Made by a program: the position numbers and the translations under genes
Notes under the pieces: generated by a model
Database searches by the model: none
Told to the model about the DNA's origin: nothing
The model's input: the letters and a program-made list of their open reading frames with translations, nothing else
Assembly: GCF_949628265.1 (NCBI RefSeq)
Contig: NC_088790.1
Coordinates: 7,072,545-7,136,544 of the forward strand
Source: Cloeon dipterum
Taxonomy: Eukaryota > Arthropoda > Insecta > Ephemeroptera > Baetidae
Direction: 5' to 3'
DNA length: 64,000 bases
In this document: one piece after another, positions 1 through 14,200 of the stretch
Numbering within the stretch: the first letter of the stretch is position 1
How the letters are laid out: each line of letters begins with the position of its first letter

Positions 1-3000
1 GGGGGTGCGATTTCATATAAATATCTCACGTTGACCATTAGGCACTTCCTCTCCACCAGCCGTCTCGTGAGCTAAGGCTTTTCAATAAAGCATCGCATTA
101 TTGGTCAGCAGGCATATTATTACTTCTTATGCCACTGAAAACGGGTGTGGTGTTGCGCCGCTTGTCGGTGGTGCGCGCGTGTATTATTGGCTCTCCTTAT
201 TTTTTATGTATTTATTATTCATATACGAACCTACCACTTCCAACATACACAAAGTCAACATTCAATTAAAACCAAAAACCAACTATTGTGCAGTTGAAGG
301 AATCACCAATACATTGTATTTAATGGCAAGTAATATCCAATTGGACCAATCAACTGGTTCACAGGAAAGGTAACAATTATCATTCACTCTTTCTGTGAGT
401 GTAAATAATTAAATTTTGATACCACATCCTTTGAAAAACAAGAGAATCCGTGTTGTGACTTTACATTTATTAATAGAAAAAGTTAGAAAGTATAAAGCTA
501 CTTCCAATTTATCTAAAATTTGTTATTGTTACTCATTTTGCTTTAGCAAAAATGTCTAAATCCTAGAACTTACGTTAGCTTTTCATTTTGCAGGTAATGA
601 TTACTTTGAATCTTTGCTGTAGTCAGCGGTCTTGAGTTGGCGGATTTTGCCCAAATCATGCCGCCAAAAGCTGGCATTTTCCGCCTCTTAGTATCCACAA
701 TTGTCGCATAATTGCAAACGTTTACGGCTGTCATTGTCGCCGTCGCATTCTTTTCATTGCGTCGAAAAGGCAGCTTTCTTTGAAAATCAAAGAGCGTGCG
801 CAAAAAATCGGCGGTTAACGTCTGTTGGCTTGCAAAATTTCCCAAGGTTGAGTGGCTATAAATGTGAGCAAATTTATACACAGCTTGAATTAAAAGGCTG
901 ATTTCATATGCCGATTCTTTTGTATGTAAAATTTTTACAAAATCATGCAGGTCTGGTAGGCAGCTCGGCGAGAGAAAAGGAAAGATCCATTTTCGTATGT
1001 ATTTCCAACGCACAAACACACACATGGCGCTCTTTGAAAAAAGCAGGCAAAGTGATGGAAATCATAAAATAAAACCGCGCATTCAACGCACACCGGAGCG
1101 GCAAAGTGCTCGGCTGTTTTTATTCTAAAAGCCTGGTGCACGATAAAAAAGCTTTTTATCATTTCAATTCTTGTGCTTTTCTTGAAAAGAACTCCTCGCT
1201 CATTCTCCTGCGCGCTCGCTCGCTCTCGGCCGTTATAATCTGTAAATTTGAATTTATCGTATCAACAGCTGGAGGAGAAAAACTCTTTACATACATTTAT
1301 TTGTCGGTGTGTTTTCTTCTTGGGCTTAAATCTCGAGAATTATTCTAATGTGCACGCTGCCTCCTTTTATCTCTCACACTCGCCTTGCTAAGCATTTTGT
1401 ACGCTTTACATTCTGCTTTATTCTCTCTCACGGGCCTCAATACGATACACACGCTCGGAGCGAATAGCAGGGACGCAACGAGGCACACATTGTGTGTTAA
1501 ATATTCTTCCGAAAGACCGTTTTCGCAAAGTGAGCTTACATTTTTATGGTATTCCGCTGATAAAAATCTTTCATTAGAGCCGAAATAATAAAATCGCCGG
1601 CCAAGAGTAAGTAAAGGCGAAAATAGCGCCCGCAGTTTCATTGCTCTTTTTTATATGTAGTGGGTGGATACTCTTTGTGTATGTTTGTCTGCTGTCTATA
1701 AAATTGGAATGAAGTGAGCTGAGTTGATTTAACCTTGAAAACCTGTACACAGGACTTGTTGTGGTCAAGCTAAAAAGCTGCAATTTTGAAATAATTCCCT
1801 GAAAATTTAGAAAATTTAAATCGTATATGTAAGCAGAATAATTTGGGTGCAGGTCAATCATAATATTGGGAACAACGCTTTTTTGGAATTTAGTATTTTG
1901 GTACTTTCTCCGTCAAATTTGTGGGAAGATCTTCGCTTCATGAACAAGTTTATGAGCAAAGCCAAATAAAAAGCAGTAAAAATGAGACTTCCGTTCACTC
2001 CTATGGGAAAGTCAGGATTTAACACTTTTCACTGTCAAAAACCTCCTTAAACATCACACTTATTGCACCAAAAATCATAAAAACACATTTTATGGTAAAC
2101 ATTTTTATGGTAAATTGTTCTCTTTTGAAAATGCTTAAATGTCTTTTAATAATTCATACTTGCAAATTCTTATTTTTTTTCGCTGCTATAGATATCTGAG
2201 ACACTTTTTTTAATTTTAATATAGCTTTGAATTTAACAAGATGGAAAAAAATTCAATTATTTAGATTATTTAATTCAAATCTAAAGAATTTAAAAAAACC
2301 CTGATACAACGCCAATTGGTCTAGAAAATGTTTATTCGATGTTGATTATGAACGTCGTAGAAAAGATTTGATCTTGGACAAATAATTAGTGTGAAAAGGA
2401 TGAGACATGGACGTTGAGATACACTTGAATTAGTGCTATTTTATCACTTCGAGAAGCTAATGAGAAGATGCATCAAAAATTAATTTCCGCACAGCCCTCG
2501 TCTCGTTGGTATGCGGGTCTGGAAATTCGCATCAGTCTGGCAAAAAGGTGCCCAACCGCCGATAATCACATGCTCTTTAGAGAGAGCTTGCTGCCGTTGA
2601 GAGTGAATGATTTCAATATTATGCACAAAGTTGCGCTTAATGTCTCAAATTTCTTCATCCTCTCTGCAGCACCCGGAGCTTTTGCTGTGCGCCGCGAACA
2701 TTATAATATAATTCGCGCGGCCCGGTTTTGTTTTTTGCCCGACTTTAATGACTTTTCTTGCCCAGAAAGAAGAGGCAGCACGATGTAATTACTGTTATAC
2801 CTCGAGCGGCACATTATTAAAATAGCGCCGCGAGTCGGATTGTTACGTTAGAGGAAGGAGCCGGGGCGAATTTTCATAATTGTCTTCTGTCAAAATCACA
2901 CTTTATTCAAAACAGCAGCCCTCCGCTTTCGGATTGTGGCTGTTTTGCATAAATAAATCCATATCTCCCTGGGCGTTGTAAAAAGGCAACTGTTCTTGAT

Positions 3001-4771
3001 GGCTGTTTGTGTGATTTATCAGTGATAAAGCGCAAATTTGCACGTAAAAAGTTTCGGGCATTAAGCTAGAAGATGCAGACTAATGACGACAGACTCGGAA
3101 TAATATACACAACGTGTGCGTGAAATATTATAATAAATCGTGCTAATGCTCGCTCGCTTCTCTCTCTTCTCTCGATAATTCTCTCGCGCAGGCTGATGAT
3201 CATTTTATAATAGCCTGAAAACGGCAAGCTGCTCCTCCACAATTGGTCGATGTGGCTATTTTGGCAAAAAGCTGATAATTTCTTCAGCCGCAGGCAGATT
3301 TATTGGTAATTAAATTGCCGATTATGCCAGCCAGTGCTGCAAGCAGCTTCGTGCTTTTTGATTTCGTGCGCGCTTTTGCGTTTTTTTTTGTTCATTACAA
3401 AAGCGAAGCATGGCGGGTTCAAAAAGGTCGTCGCTTTTGAGAGAATATGAGCATGAAAATAATGTACGCGAACACCATTGTGCGGGGATTGTGGAAAAAA
3501 GCTAGTTCGCCGCCGCCGGAATGCTGAGAAACAATACACAAACACGATACAATGCAGTGTGAGCTATGGATTTATTTATGGGGTTTGCTGATCACTTCAA
3601 AGGCGAAATTGCTCACGATCTGCTCCACGAATGGCTGAGAAAGAAAGCATTTCAGCTCATTTGCCGCTTTTAATAATAATCAGACGGTGCCCTGCGCCTC
3701 TCTGCTGATTGCAAAATGAGATTCCCGTGAATTTTTCTCAAAACGGTATGTAGAATATTTTGCAATATCCCTACTACTTTTAACAGACAACACGGAAGAG
3801 GATTCATCTAAGAGAACAAATAAATGTTTTAGTTTTATTCACGTTCGCACAGCAAATTTTAAAATCGAAAGATATTTATTAGGTTTCCTCCAAATTTCAA
3901 TAAAAATACAGACGTCTCATACAAATGTCGGGAAGTCTTCAATTCGTAGATTTGGAAAATTTGGCTTATTGCATCAGAGGTTTAAACTATTAAAACAAAT
4001 TTTTAATTATTATATTTAACTAAACTCGCCTTAGTTCACATATTTTCCACTTAAATTTAAAATGAAACTTTAAAATTATTTATGAAGCCTCGGCCTATAA
4101 AGCCAAACAGTGTGATTTAAAACTAACTCCAAAATGATATCTGCGTCTCGGTTGATTGCTGTTTTAATATTTTATTGCCGCAATTGGCGGAATAACTTTG
4201 CTCCTATTTTTTTTCTTTTTAATTCGGCGCAGGATGCGTAAACTGAAGGAGCGCGGGCGTGGTTCATAAAGTGAAATAAATCCTCTTTTACACGCTACAT
4301 CATTAAAAGATCAAGTGCAATTTCCTCGCGATTCATATCTCCACACCATCTCCGCAGCTATTTGGACATAAAGCAACTCGTCTGTTCTCTCGCGCTGCTT
4401 TTTATTGGGTACTCTCATCGACACTTTTTCTGCCAGCTAGCGACCAAATAAACAGAATCCCGGCGTTTTATGCTAGTTGCAGAGTCTGGCAGGGCGTCGT
4501 GGTGCTTGTAATTAGGCGACTGGCTACTCGAATCGCTCGTCTGATAATTGAAGCAAACATGATTAGTGGCCCCTTTTTTCAAAGTAGCAATTTACTCTTG
4601 GCCGAAAGTGTTTAGATTTCCGATTCGGGAAGCTCGCTCTTGATACCATCTTTCGTAATTTCTGTGCGTATTACGTTCTGCTTAATTATTTTGATAAATG
4701 TGTGCCATCGTTATTATTTGCTGATTAGCATTTTTCCCAGCCGCTCCGAAAGGACGATATGATCGCATATC

Positions 4772-4787
4772 CGCGCGCGCGCGCGCG
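4772..4787. repeat. (CG)n dinucleotide run
   Basis: Eight CG dinucleotides in a row in an AT-rich neighbourhood. Alternating CG of this length is the classical Z-DNA-forming sequence. Confidence 0.8.
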
Positions 4788-7700
4788 GTCCGTACCTGGA
4801 AGCAAATTAGCCAGCCAAACATGCCCGATTTCGAGCCAATCCATCTAATTCTGATGAATATGATGAAAAAATTCCAAGGTCTTATCGTGCATTAATCATT
4901 ATTTCTTTTGACACCTCCCAATTTATATGTACACCTTTGAAATTTTATTTTATCCGAACCGCGTGTTGTATACGCTCTCCTCTCTTGAGCAGAGCCGCGC
5001 GCGTATTATACGTGTACGTTTTTTCCAATAAGAGATACCATCGAATTCTATAATAAAAATCCTTTTACATAGTAAAAAACCTTGAATTGTCATTGAGTTA
5101 AAATATAATAGTCAGAATAAGAGGTATCGAGGTGAACAAAAAATGATCCAGCAGAGAGAATTGTTTGCTGCGCGAGACGCTTGCAGCAACATCGCTCATT
5201 GCATTGTTTCCCGGCTTGTTGTTATATGCCGTAAAAGGAGAAAAATTATTTTGAGCGGGCTGAAATCATGTCAGGCAAATAAAATATTGGCCGCTTATTC
5301 CGAACTGCGCGTTTATTTACTCTTTGTGCTGCGGAATTTTTTGTTCCACGTGAAATTGTCTCTCCTGCTTTATCAAACTTTTCAATCTTTGCCTTTGAAT
5401 AAAGAGCTGCTTTGCATGACAAACGCACTGCAAAACGGCGGAAATCGTATATTTATTCCAACTATAGTCAATTATATTTATTTCTTCGATATTTAAAAGG
5501 GAAACTTTCAGTGGAGAGGTGAGAATGGAGGGAAAACAACATTCAGGAAACACTAAAGATGATGATGATAATAATTTAATGATATTTTATTTTGTTCTTC
5601 AGGTTTGAAACTATGTTATAGTTATTGCACCATTGAGATCAATACAATAATTATTAAATGATTTTGCAATATAGCTATTACCATATTACGAATGGAAGGC
5701 TAATTTGTGAAATAAATTAATAATTTATTTAACCTCATATGGATTTTTATGAAGTCAAAATACATTTATATAGTTCTAGAAACAGTCACGGTTTAATAGC
5801 GATATCTGGCACAAAATTCAGGTCCATTTATGACTACGCTCGCTTTGTTTTGAGGTACCTGACCGCAGTTTCGAATCCAGAAATAATACTAACGTACCAG
5901 ATCTGGCCATAATGATGCGGCAATGTGTATAATTTGAAATTCTGCTTTTTATACCGGTGTCATTGTGGGAACGGGGAAAAATTGACGAATCTCTACGTAT
6001 TTGGCCCGCGAGTTTTATATCAAAAAATCAAAACCATAAATTAGAGGTATTGGCGGCGGTCTGGAGAATTTCGGCTGTTATTTATTTTTCCCCAGAGGGA
6101 CTGAAAATAATAATGTGATTACTACTCACCTCGTAATACGAAGACCTCCTGCAAGGATGCAGACTCAGTCGCCCCTCTCGATTTCCAGAAACACTAATGC
6201 GAAGCAATTTGGGAATATTATGCTACAGTTTTTCAGAAGCACACTCACTTCCCGCACCATCCTTAAAATTACAAGTGAGCCCCTTCGAGCGAGATAAGTT
6301 TTTAGACGAAATGTCCATAATTGCAAGTAATCTAATAAATAATCCCTTATCAGTTAAACGAAGTCAAATCCTCATCTTTCAATTGACATATATTATAGAC
6401 ACAATATTTGCTACAATTCGTTTGAATTGATAAAAACATATGAGAAGACACTGCCCGCGCGTGTAATTCGTCCATCAGCGATAGTGTTTTGCGATCATTA
6501 TCGGTAAGAATTAATAATTCATCATTTTAGCTAAGAAAGTGCTCGGCCTTGTCTCTCGAGAGATATCAAATGATGAGTCGAAATTAGTTACACCACTGAG
6601 AGCTGCAATTATATTTTCGGTATTTATCACGTTGATTGGCACAAGTTAGCAAGCGCTCTCGTCAAACCTTATCTTTTGAAGATTTTAATGAAAAAGTACC
6701 CAAATTGACATGCTTTTAATCAGCCGTTAAATTCAAACCTTCGAATTCTCGTTACTTATTTGGAAAAGCCTCTGCGAGATAAGATAAAGCAAGCAAAGAG
6801 CTTTAAGAAAGCGCAGACCAATTGCTCTTTTTATGCGAATTACAGCGAGAAATACACCAGCAGCGAGACAAATTGCTTTTTGTCGCTCTATATCGTAACA
6901 ATATGTAAATTCAGCAGCGAGTGACGTCATAAATTTGATGGTTTATTTGCGTGTTTCGTACTCTTTGACAAATTTGCTTGAAAAAATCTCAGCTGAGAAA
7001 GAGCTTTTAGCTCTCAAATAATTAAAGAGTTTAGCATTTTGTTGTATACATTTTCCTGACAGCAAGTTCAAAGCCGACTACACTGCTGTGAAAAAAAGTG
7101 GCCTTCGTTACTTCTGAATGGAAGTTTGACTTTTCCTGCTTGAATATACACACACGTGCACACGGCTTCTGCACGTAAAAAACCAACCGTGTCCCTTTCA
7201 AAGAGCAGCTAGCACACGCGCTTCTGTGCACTCGAGACCTTTGACCCCTCGACACTCTTCATTATGCTCCTTTTGGAACAAATCTCGGCAGGACCGGACC
7301 AGAAGATTATCCAGCAGGATAGTAAAAAGGCTTTCTTAGTGAATAGAACGAGCGATTCAATCTGTGCGGAAGCAGAAATTGCAGCCTAGCTTTTCTGCTC
7401 AAAGTGGAGGCACCATGTATATAATTGAAACGACTTTTCATAATTATGCAAATAGCCTGACTAAATTCTTTTGAAGCATCTGCTATATTCATAAAACTGC
7501 TATCTTTTAAAATGTAAAGCACGTACTTGAGAGATATTGAGATGTTCGATGGATGAATTAATTAATTTTGGAGATAATCAAAATAGCCACTAAATTTTCT
7601 TTTGTATAGAGATTAAATATCTTTCAGTAGCCATCAAGATAACAACAAGCAAAAAATTAGGATATGCAAAAAAGCCGAGATCTATAATTAATCTAATCGA

Positions 7701-8201
7701 ATACTAATAAAAATATTAATTTTTTCAAATTTTCAATTAAAATTAAAAGTATTTTCTTCGGTGTAGAGTGAGCTGTTTATCTGTTTACATTACTTGTCCT
7801 GCTCCTACAGATAGTTTCATCTGCTGATTGCAGCCCTAATGTATGAGCTATAATTGAACTATAATTCATTATGTTCCATTTGAACTAAATGCTTGAATAA
7901 ATCAATTGAAACCTTCAAACAGCGTCATATTTATTGCCAAATTTTATAATTTAATTTGTCATACATGCTAGAAAATACAACTCATTATAGTGCTCTCACC
8001 TGGTTTATAGCGAACATTTTTTAACATTGTTTACAAGCAAACCTTAAAAAATCCTTAAAATTTTAAATATTTTGGTATGATATTGTTTATTCCTGATAAT
8101 AATTTAAAAGCTAAAATACAATTTTAATTTAGACAAATTGCAAAACTACTTTTAATTTGTAAAAAATTCAATCATCGCATGTGAATAACCTTTGGTTGGC
8201 A

Positions 8202-8223
8202 GATCGGATCACGTGATCCGATC
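8202..8223. promoter_or_regulatory. 22-bp perfect palindrome centred on CACGTG
   Basis: The 22 bases equal their own reverse complement, with no spacer, and the centre is the canonical E-box CACGTG flanked on each side by GATCGGAT and its complement. E-boxes of this type are bound by bHLH or bHLH-ZIP dimers such as Myc/Max. Function here is inferred only from the motif. Confidence 0.45.
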
Positions 8224-11200
8224 GCCTGATTATTTATTGACGCATAAATCGCCGTATTTAATATGTTAGTTCATTGTTTATTCATTCAGCAAGCGCGAGT
8301 GAACTCGTGTCCCAACACCTTCTTGAAAAGCGCCGACCGCGACTTCTTGCACTTGCGTCGCGCTGCAAAATAATGTGTTTATCTGAGAACAATAGAGTCC
8401 GCTCCAATCACTTTATTCACTTGTGCAGGAAGAGCGTGATGAGATGCTACCTGTGAGTGAGAACAAGAAAGGGCGCCGCGCAGAGCGTGATATCTGGAAC
8501 GTCACGTCCACGACTTAGCACCACTTCCCTGACTCCGGCTCCTGTGTTTGCTTTAGCCAATTAAATGGGAAAAATCTTGATAAATGCATTCTATAATTAT
8601 AGACTGAAATTGTCAGCAATATTGAGAAATTTTTAAAGATTTCGTTTGAAACTATAGGTGCAAAACGGATGTTTAAAAAATAAATTAATGTTTTAAGTGA
8701 TGTTGACTCGCCAAGCTAGAGACAAACCATTTTTATTGATGTTTTGAGAAAAAATGAGACTAAATCTTGTTGTTGTGTGTCTTTGTAGATTGGTGTTTTT
8801 ATTTTACATCTGGGAAAACATAGGCAGACTCTCTCGAGATTGGTTTTTCCATTGACGTCGAATTTGCTCTTTTTCGCAAGCTCTATAGACATCAACTGTT
8901 AGCACGAATCTTCACCAATTCATGAAATTCTTAGTTACATAATCCACTAAAGCAAACTAAATTGACTCGCATGAACAAAAATCTCGCAAAATTCAGACAG
9001 TCATCGATATTTAGCTTTGAAATCTTCATCACTTGCTCCGTAAAAATTTGACTTCAAATAAAACTTTTCAAATAATATTTTGTTCTCCAAAGAGCTCAAA
9101 AATGAATAATCCTAAATTTAAGTGGTGTCAATAGCTCAAAAAAGAAGTGTAGCTAAGAACGTGTCGTTTTTCAATTACTAAAACGTAAAAAAATTAACTT
9201 TGCTCTAAAATTCTTGCCCTATGTCACTTTTAAACTCCCTGGAAACCTAGCTCATTTAAAATTACAAATAAATCTTATTTGGTCGAAAATCCTACTTAAC
9301 AGAGTTTTGACTCCTTTCGATTTTTTAAGAGATAGAATTAATGAGCAAGTAGTGATTTTCACGAGTCCAGCTTTCTACATTCCATCCAGCAACAGCCTCT
9401 CCAGGGATCAATTTTATAGTTCACAGAAACGCGAAACGCGCATTTCATGCAAAACCATTAGAGGAACGATCAAGCACTATTGCTGTTGTGTGCTAATGCA
9501 CTTAAAGCGCAGGTGGAGGAGAGGGAGAAAAGTATTCAGTGGATAAGTGTCAGTCGACAAATATGGGTACATCAAGCCGTCAATAAGCAATGCTACATAA
9601 AATTTTCCAATAAATCTGAGGAATTTTTTATTGCCAGACGCTTTTATGACGCTACTTTCTGCCTTTTGTCGTCGTTTATTAGCGGTGGTGTTGGTGTTTC
9701 AAATCCATAATCCGTTCAGCTTATTTCCCTGGGGAATGAGCCACGCAAAAACCCACGCAATGCGCAACTATCTGAAAAAGCGGTGTAATTTAAGGCGCGC
9801 TTCTGAAGACATGCACGCATTGTAATTGAGTATTGTTATTCCTGGAAGTGCTAATGTGAATGCGCCAATGAGGCAATCATTTTTCATGTCATTAAAATAT
9901 AGATTGCAGCAACAGATTCCATTGAAATAAAATTTATTGCAGTTCCAATTCATTTCCGCTCTGCATAAATCGAGTCAAGTGCATTTATTGATAGCAATAA
10001 TAAAAAAAACTCTGTAATTCTATAGCTATAACGAAGCAATTCTTGGTGAGAATTTCCCGATTCATGACGCACACCTTAACCCCTTTAAAACGAGGCGAAT
10101 ATTTTCTCAGAGACACGGAGAGTGATATTTATGCGGCATTGCGAGACTTAAGCTATGTGTGTGTCAGGCTCAGACGCCGCGAAACTCATTTTCACGCAAC
10201 TTCCGCCAAAAAGGGTTTAAATGGAACGCCAGAGAGTGCTTCGTTATGTCCGTTAGTTAAAATTCGAGGGAGAAGCATGCATAATGAATAGATTTGTGAA
10301 GGGTAGATCTGATGCTGTGATTTCACCCTCCGCCTCGCTTTTGACTCACGTGTGCTATCGCCGGCAAAATCGGCCGTTGTCATTGCGTTTTATTTCGCTT
10401 CCAAAACGCTCCGCGCACGCAACTTTGGCTTATGCAATTAAAAAGAGCCTTCGAAATCGGCTCGGCGAGGGTCTGCAGTGCTTTACTTTGCCCTCTCTGA
10501 GGTGCCTGACTAAACAGTAGTGTTAAAGTCTTAAAATGTAAATGTGTTGTTGTGTCTCAAAATTTAATAGCAATATTGGAACAGGATTACTTCTGCTTAC
10601 TATTTTGATAAAATGTTTTGGAATCATTTTAATAGATTTTATATGATAGAATATCTCGAATCAAATAATTCCAAGGTCGTTCACTGATCAACGCCTGGAA
10701 ATTGTCTCCTCAATAGTCAGCCCTGAGAAACAACCAAAATTAATTTTTTATTGCATGTTTAATCCAAACAATTTTTCAAATAATTAATTCAAAATTTCAC
10801 CTAAATTCACGCACCTATTACAATAATGCGTGTTTTGTGAAGTCATAACGTTTTTGTATACGGTTGTTCTGTTTTGCTGAGTATTATTTTGAAGAAATCG
10901 AAATATTGCTTCCTTTGGAAACTTGCGATGTTGCTTAAAAACGATCAATGCAAAAAGGTTTAAGCCAAGACCATTATGATTAAGCGTACCAAGGATTTGT
11001 TCTTAGAGAAAGACTTAGTAGTAATAAATTAGAAATCATCAGGTTTGTTCCTGGAACACAAACTGAATGAAAAAGAAGATCAGAAACATGAAGTAGCATC
11101 TTTTGCATATACCTCATTTTTTCGTTGACTAGCTGTAGCAATTAATAAGTTAGTAAATTATTATTTTTTCTCTTCCTGTAAAAATTACCTGAAATATAGA

Positions 11201-14200
11201 ATATGAAATTTAAAACTCCATTTGTACAAATGCCGTAGAATCCTATTAAAATTAGGAAATAGAAATTGCATCACAATATTCTATATCGCTTAAAATTTTA
11301 TAAATCTTTGTAGAAAGTCAGAAGCCACCGGCCGCCATGAAACGCATTCGAATTTCAGTGTGATACTTCAATTGCCTCACGCCAAGCTGAAATTGAGATT
11401 CAAAGAAACTGTTCACGTACTCAACGTGTGCAAACATTGATATTCACACAAAAGCGTCGCGCGCCTCATTGTAAATTCATATTTTGGCAAGTGTCGATGA
11501 GACTTACAAGTAATTCCGCGACATCCGCGCCATTTGCAGTCAAGTGTATCATTGTATGAATAACAAGCAAGCGTATTATGAGCATTTCATATGCGAGCTT
11601 CGGTCGAAAAATGGGAGAGACCCTTTCTTAGTAATTTACACGCGTAAGGGTTGCGTGATGCGTGTTTATTCAAGGATGCTCAGCTTCTGGGGCAAACAGA
11701 CAGTCAAGCGCAGACGTTTAGCGTAATAGAGGCGTGGGTGGAGATTATACTATGTGGAAATCCTCATTTTGGGCTCGCAGACACGTCGCAGACCGCGTGT
11801 CTTCCCTCCTTCCCCTGGCCCCCTGCCAGATGAATATTTAAAACCCTCTCTGACATATTTCAACTTAATTAAAATGGTTAAATAAATTATTAACGTGTCG
11901 GAAGCATGGTGTTGAAATATTTCGCGAATTGTTTTGGTGTTTCTTCAAGGAGAGTAAAGAAAAGAAAACCATTAGGAATAAGCACCCAATATTTTTCGTT
12001 TTCTATTTTTTTATTCAAATCAACGCATTACTTTTATATCCTTCTCCTTTTAAACTGCGTTCAAAATGCGTGCAGACACAGTATTTTCCCCGAGAATAAT
12101 GGATTGATCGGCACGGCAACCCAATCTGATAGAGCTATAAAATTTAATGCCGTGCAATTAAAGAGACAAATTTACAAGAAAATGAGATCGCCCACCAGGT
12201 ACCGGCGACGATATTTATTTAGTCAATAACAAATAATTTCTTTTATCGAAACCGAATCCTCACAGCACTTTCCAGAAGAGTAATGTTCCTCGTCTCGCCG
12301 TTTCAAGACAAATCCTTAATTACCCGAAGTTGGAATTTTAACTCGACCTCTTCAAGTCGCTACACCACGCAAAATGGCTTTGTCTTGCGAATATTTCAAC
12401 GCGCCGCAGATGTTAGTGCCTCGCGCACATTTATTTATTTTATTTTTCCACTAAAATAAACACATACAGAAAGCCGTACGTGTGTGTTGATTTTATGGTC
12501 GAAGCTGTTGAGTCTTCTCGTGTTCTCTCGCAACTCTTGCTTTATGTGTTTATTGGGCTTTTTAACGCGACAGCCCAGCCAAACGGACGTGAATGACTCA
12601 ACTCTCTCGCCAAGCTGAATTATTTTAATAGTTTCCATTTCTGCAGAATTACTCGCCGCGCGGCTCTCGATTATTATCACTTCACACTCTTCCAGAGACC
12701 AGCTGTCGCTGCGACCACTCTGCTATACATGTATCGCAAAAATATACAAATTGTTCACAGTTGAGTGGGGCTTTTAATTTTGTTTTAGGATATCCTAAAT
12801 CGATTTGTTACCCGACAGATTGGGATATTTCAATTAGCACGATATCAAATTTTCACAAAAAAAGTCGTAAATTAATTTAAAACAAAAAAATAATTTTTTC
12901 CGAGTGGAAAATAATTGAAGCAAAGCTCGATGATTCAATTTGTTATTTTTTCTCTCGCTGAAACCAATTTTCGTCACGTGAAAGGAAAGCACGTTTTGTT
13001 CTTTTATGTGCGCACTCAGCACCAATAATTATTTCCCCTTGTGCGAATGTATATTTTTTGCTCGTTCTCGCGTCATGTGCGCGCGGTTTTCCAATTCCCA
13101 TTTACACCAGAGGGCTGTTGCTCACGGGGTGCTTGCTTAATGGTGATAATGGCGATGATGAGGTAATTAATACACCTCTCCCGCAGCATCCTTTTGCTCT
13201 CTGCACTCTTTTCCGCTCCAGCTTTTTATAACCATTCTCATTTCGCCGCGCTCTGTGTGTGTTATCAAAAGGAGTCGCGCGCACTGCTCCGAGCTAAGAA
13301 CGGCGCGCAAGCAGTTATTTTCGTTTTGGAAATAATAATAGGGATTCGAACGAGGCCGTAATGGGGCTGCTCTTAAACAGTAGCCCTTTCCAACCGAATT
13401 ATGCGTAAACTCGAGATCTATTCCTTATCCCGTAAGACTCGGCAGCGACAGAAGGAATCCGAGCCGTCAAATTTTATTCAGGATGCTTTAATTCCCACTA
13501 GAAATTTTAAGAGCCCTCTGAGTCACGTCAAAAAGCCATTCCCTTACCCTTTAAAAGCTATAGTGTTACATCGATAAAAAGTCTAAAAACTGGTAGACAG
13601 CAAGAAAGCGCCGATTTTAAACCTAAATGTTAATGAACTTAATAGAGAATAGATAATTTGAAAGACTAGCAAATTATTGCATGCACAACTTTATTTGCAT
13701 GTCCTCTTATATAGTCAGCATTGTTTTATCTTCTGACGTTGCAATTTTCCCTGTATATATGTAAACAACCGGAAACTGAACCAAATTGATAAGCTTTTTT
13801 GAAGGAAAAGGTTTTGACTCTTGATATACGCTATATAATTCATTTTCTTGTCCGCACATCGTTCACTCAACGTTCATTCATTCATTTTTTATCGCATCAG
13901 GGTAAAAACCGTCAGCAACACATGTAGAATGTATTCGTGCTGGTGCATTTGTCAGATCCACTTGACGCGGACCAGGAAACAGTTTCCATGTCATGGGAAC
14001 CAAAAGGGGTGTTCTCTCTCCCGAAATGAATATTCAAATTCTTCTAACACATGCTTCCTTCCTCGTTTGGTGAGTAATTAAAAACTGCAGCAGCGAGATT
14101 TCATCCCCCTCGCGCTATTAGGAGAATAAATTGAGATTTATTGCGCCTTTTCGGGTCATTTTGGGGCGGGGAAAAATATCAACCGAGGAAAACACGAGAG

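Noticed and set aside
570-1025. 151-codon open frame on the minus strand
   Set aside because: No domain, no signal peptide, overlapped by other frames, and no splice or promoter context; likely chance.
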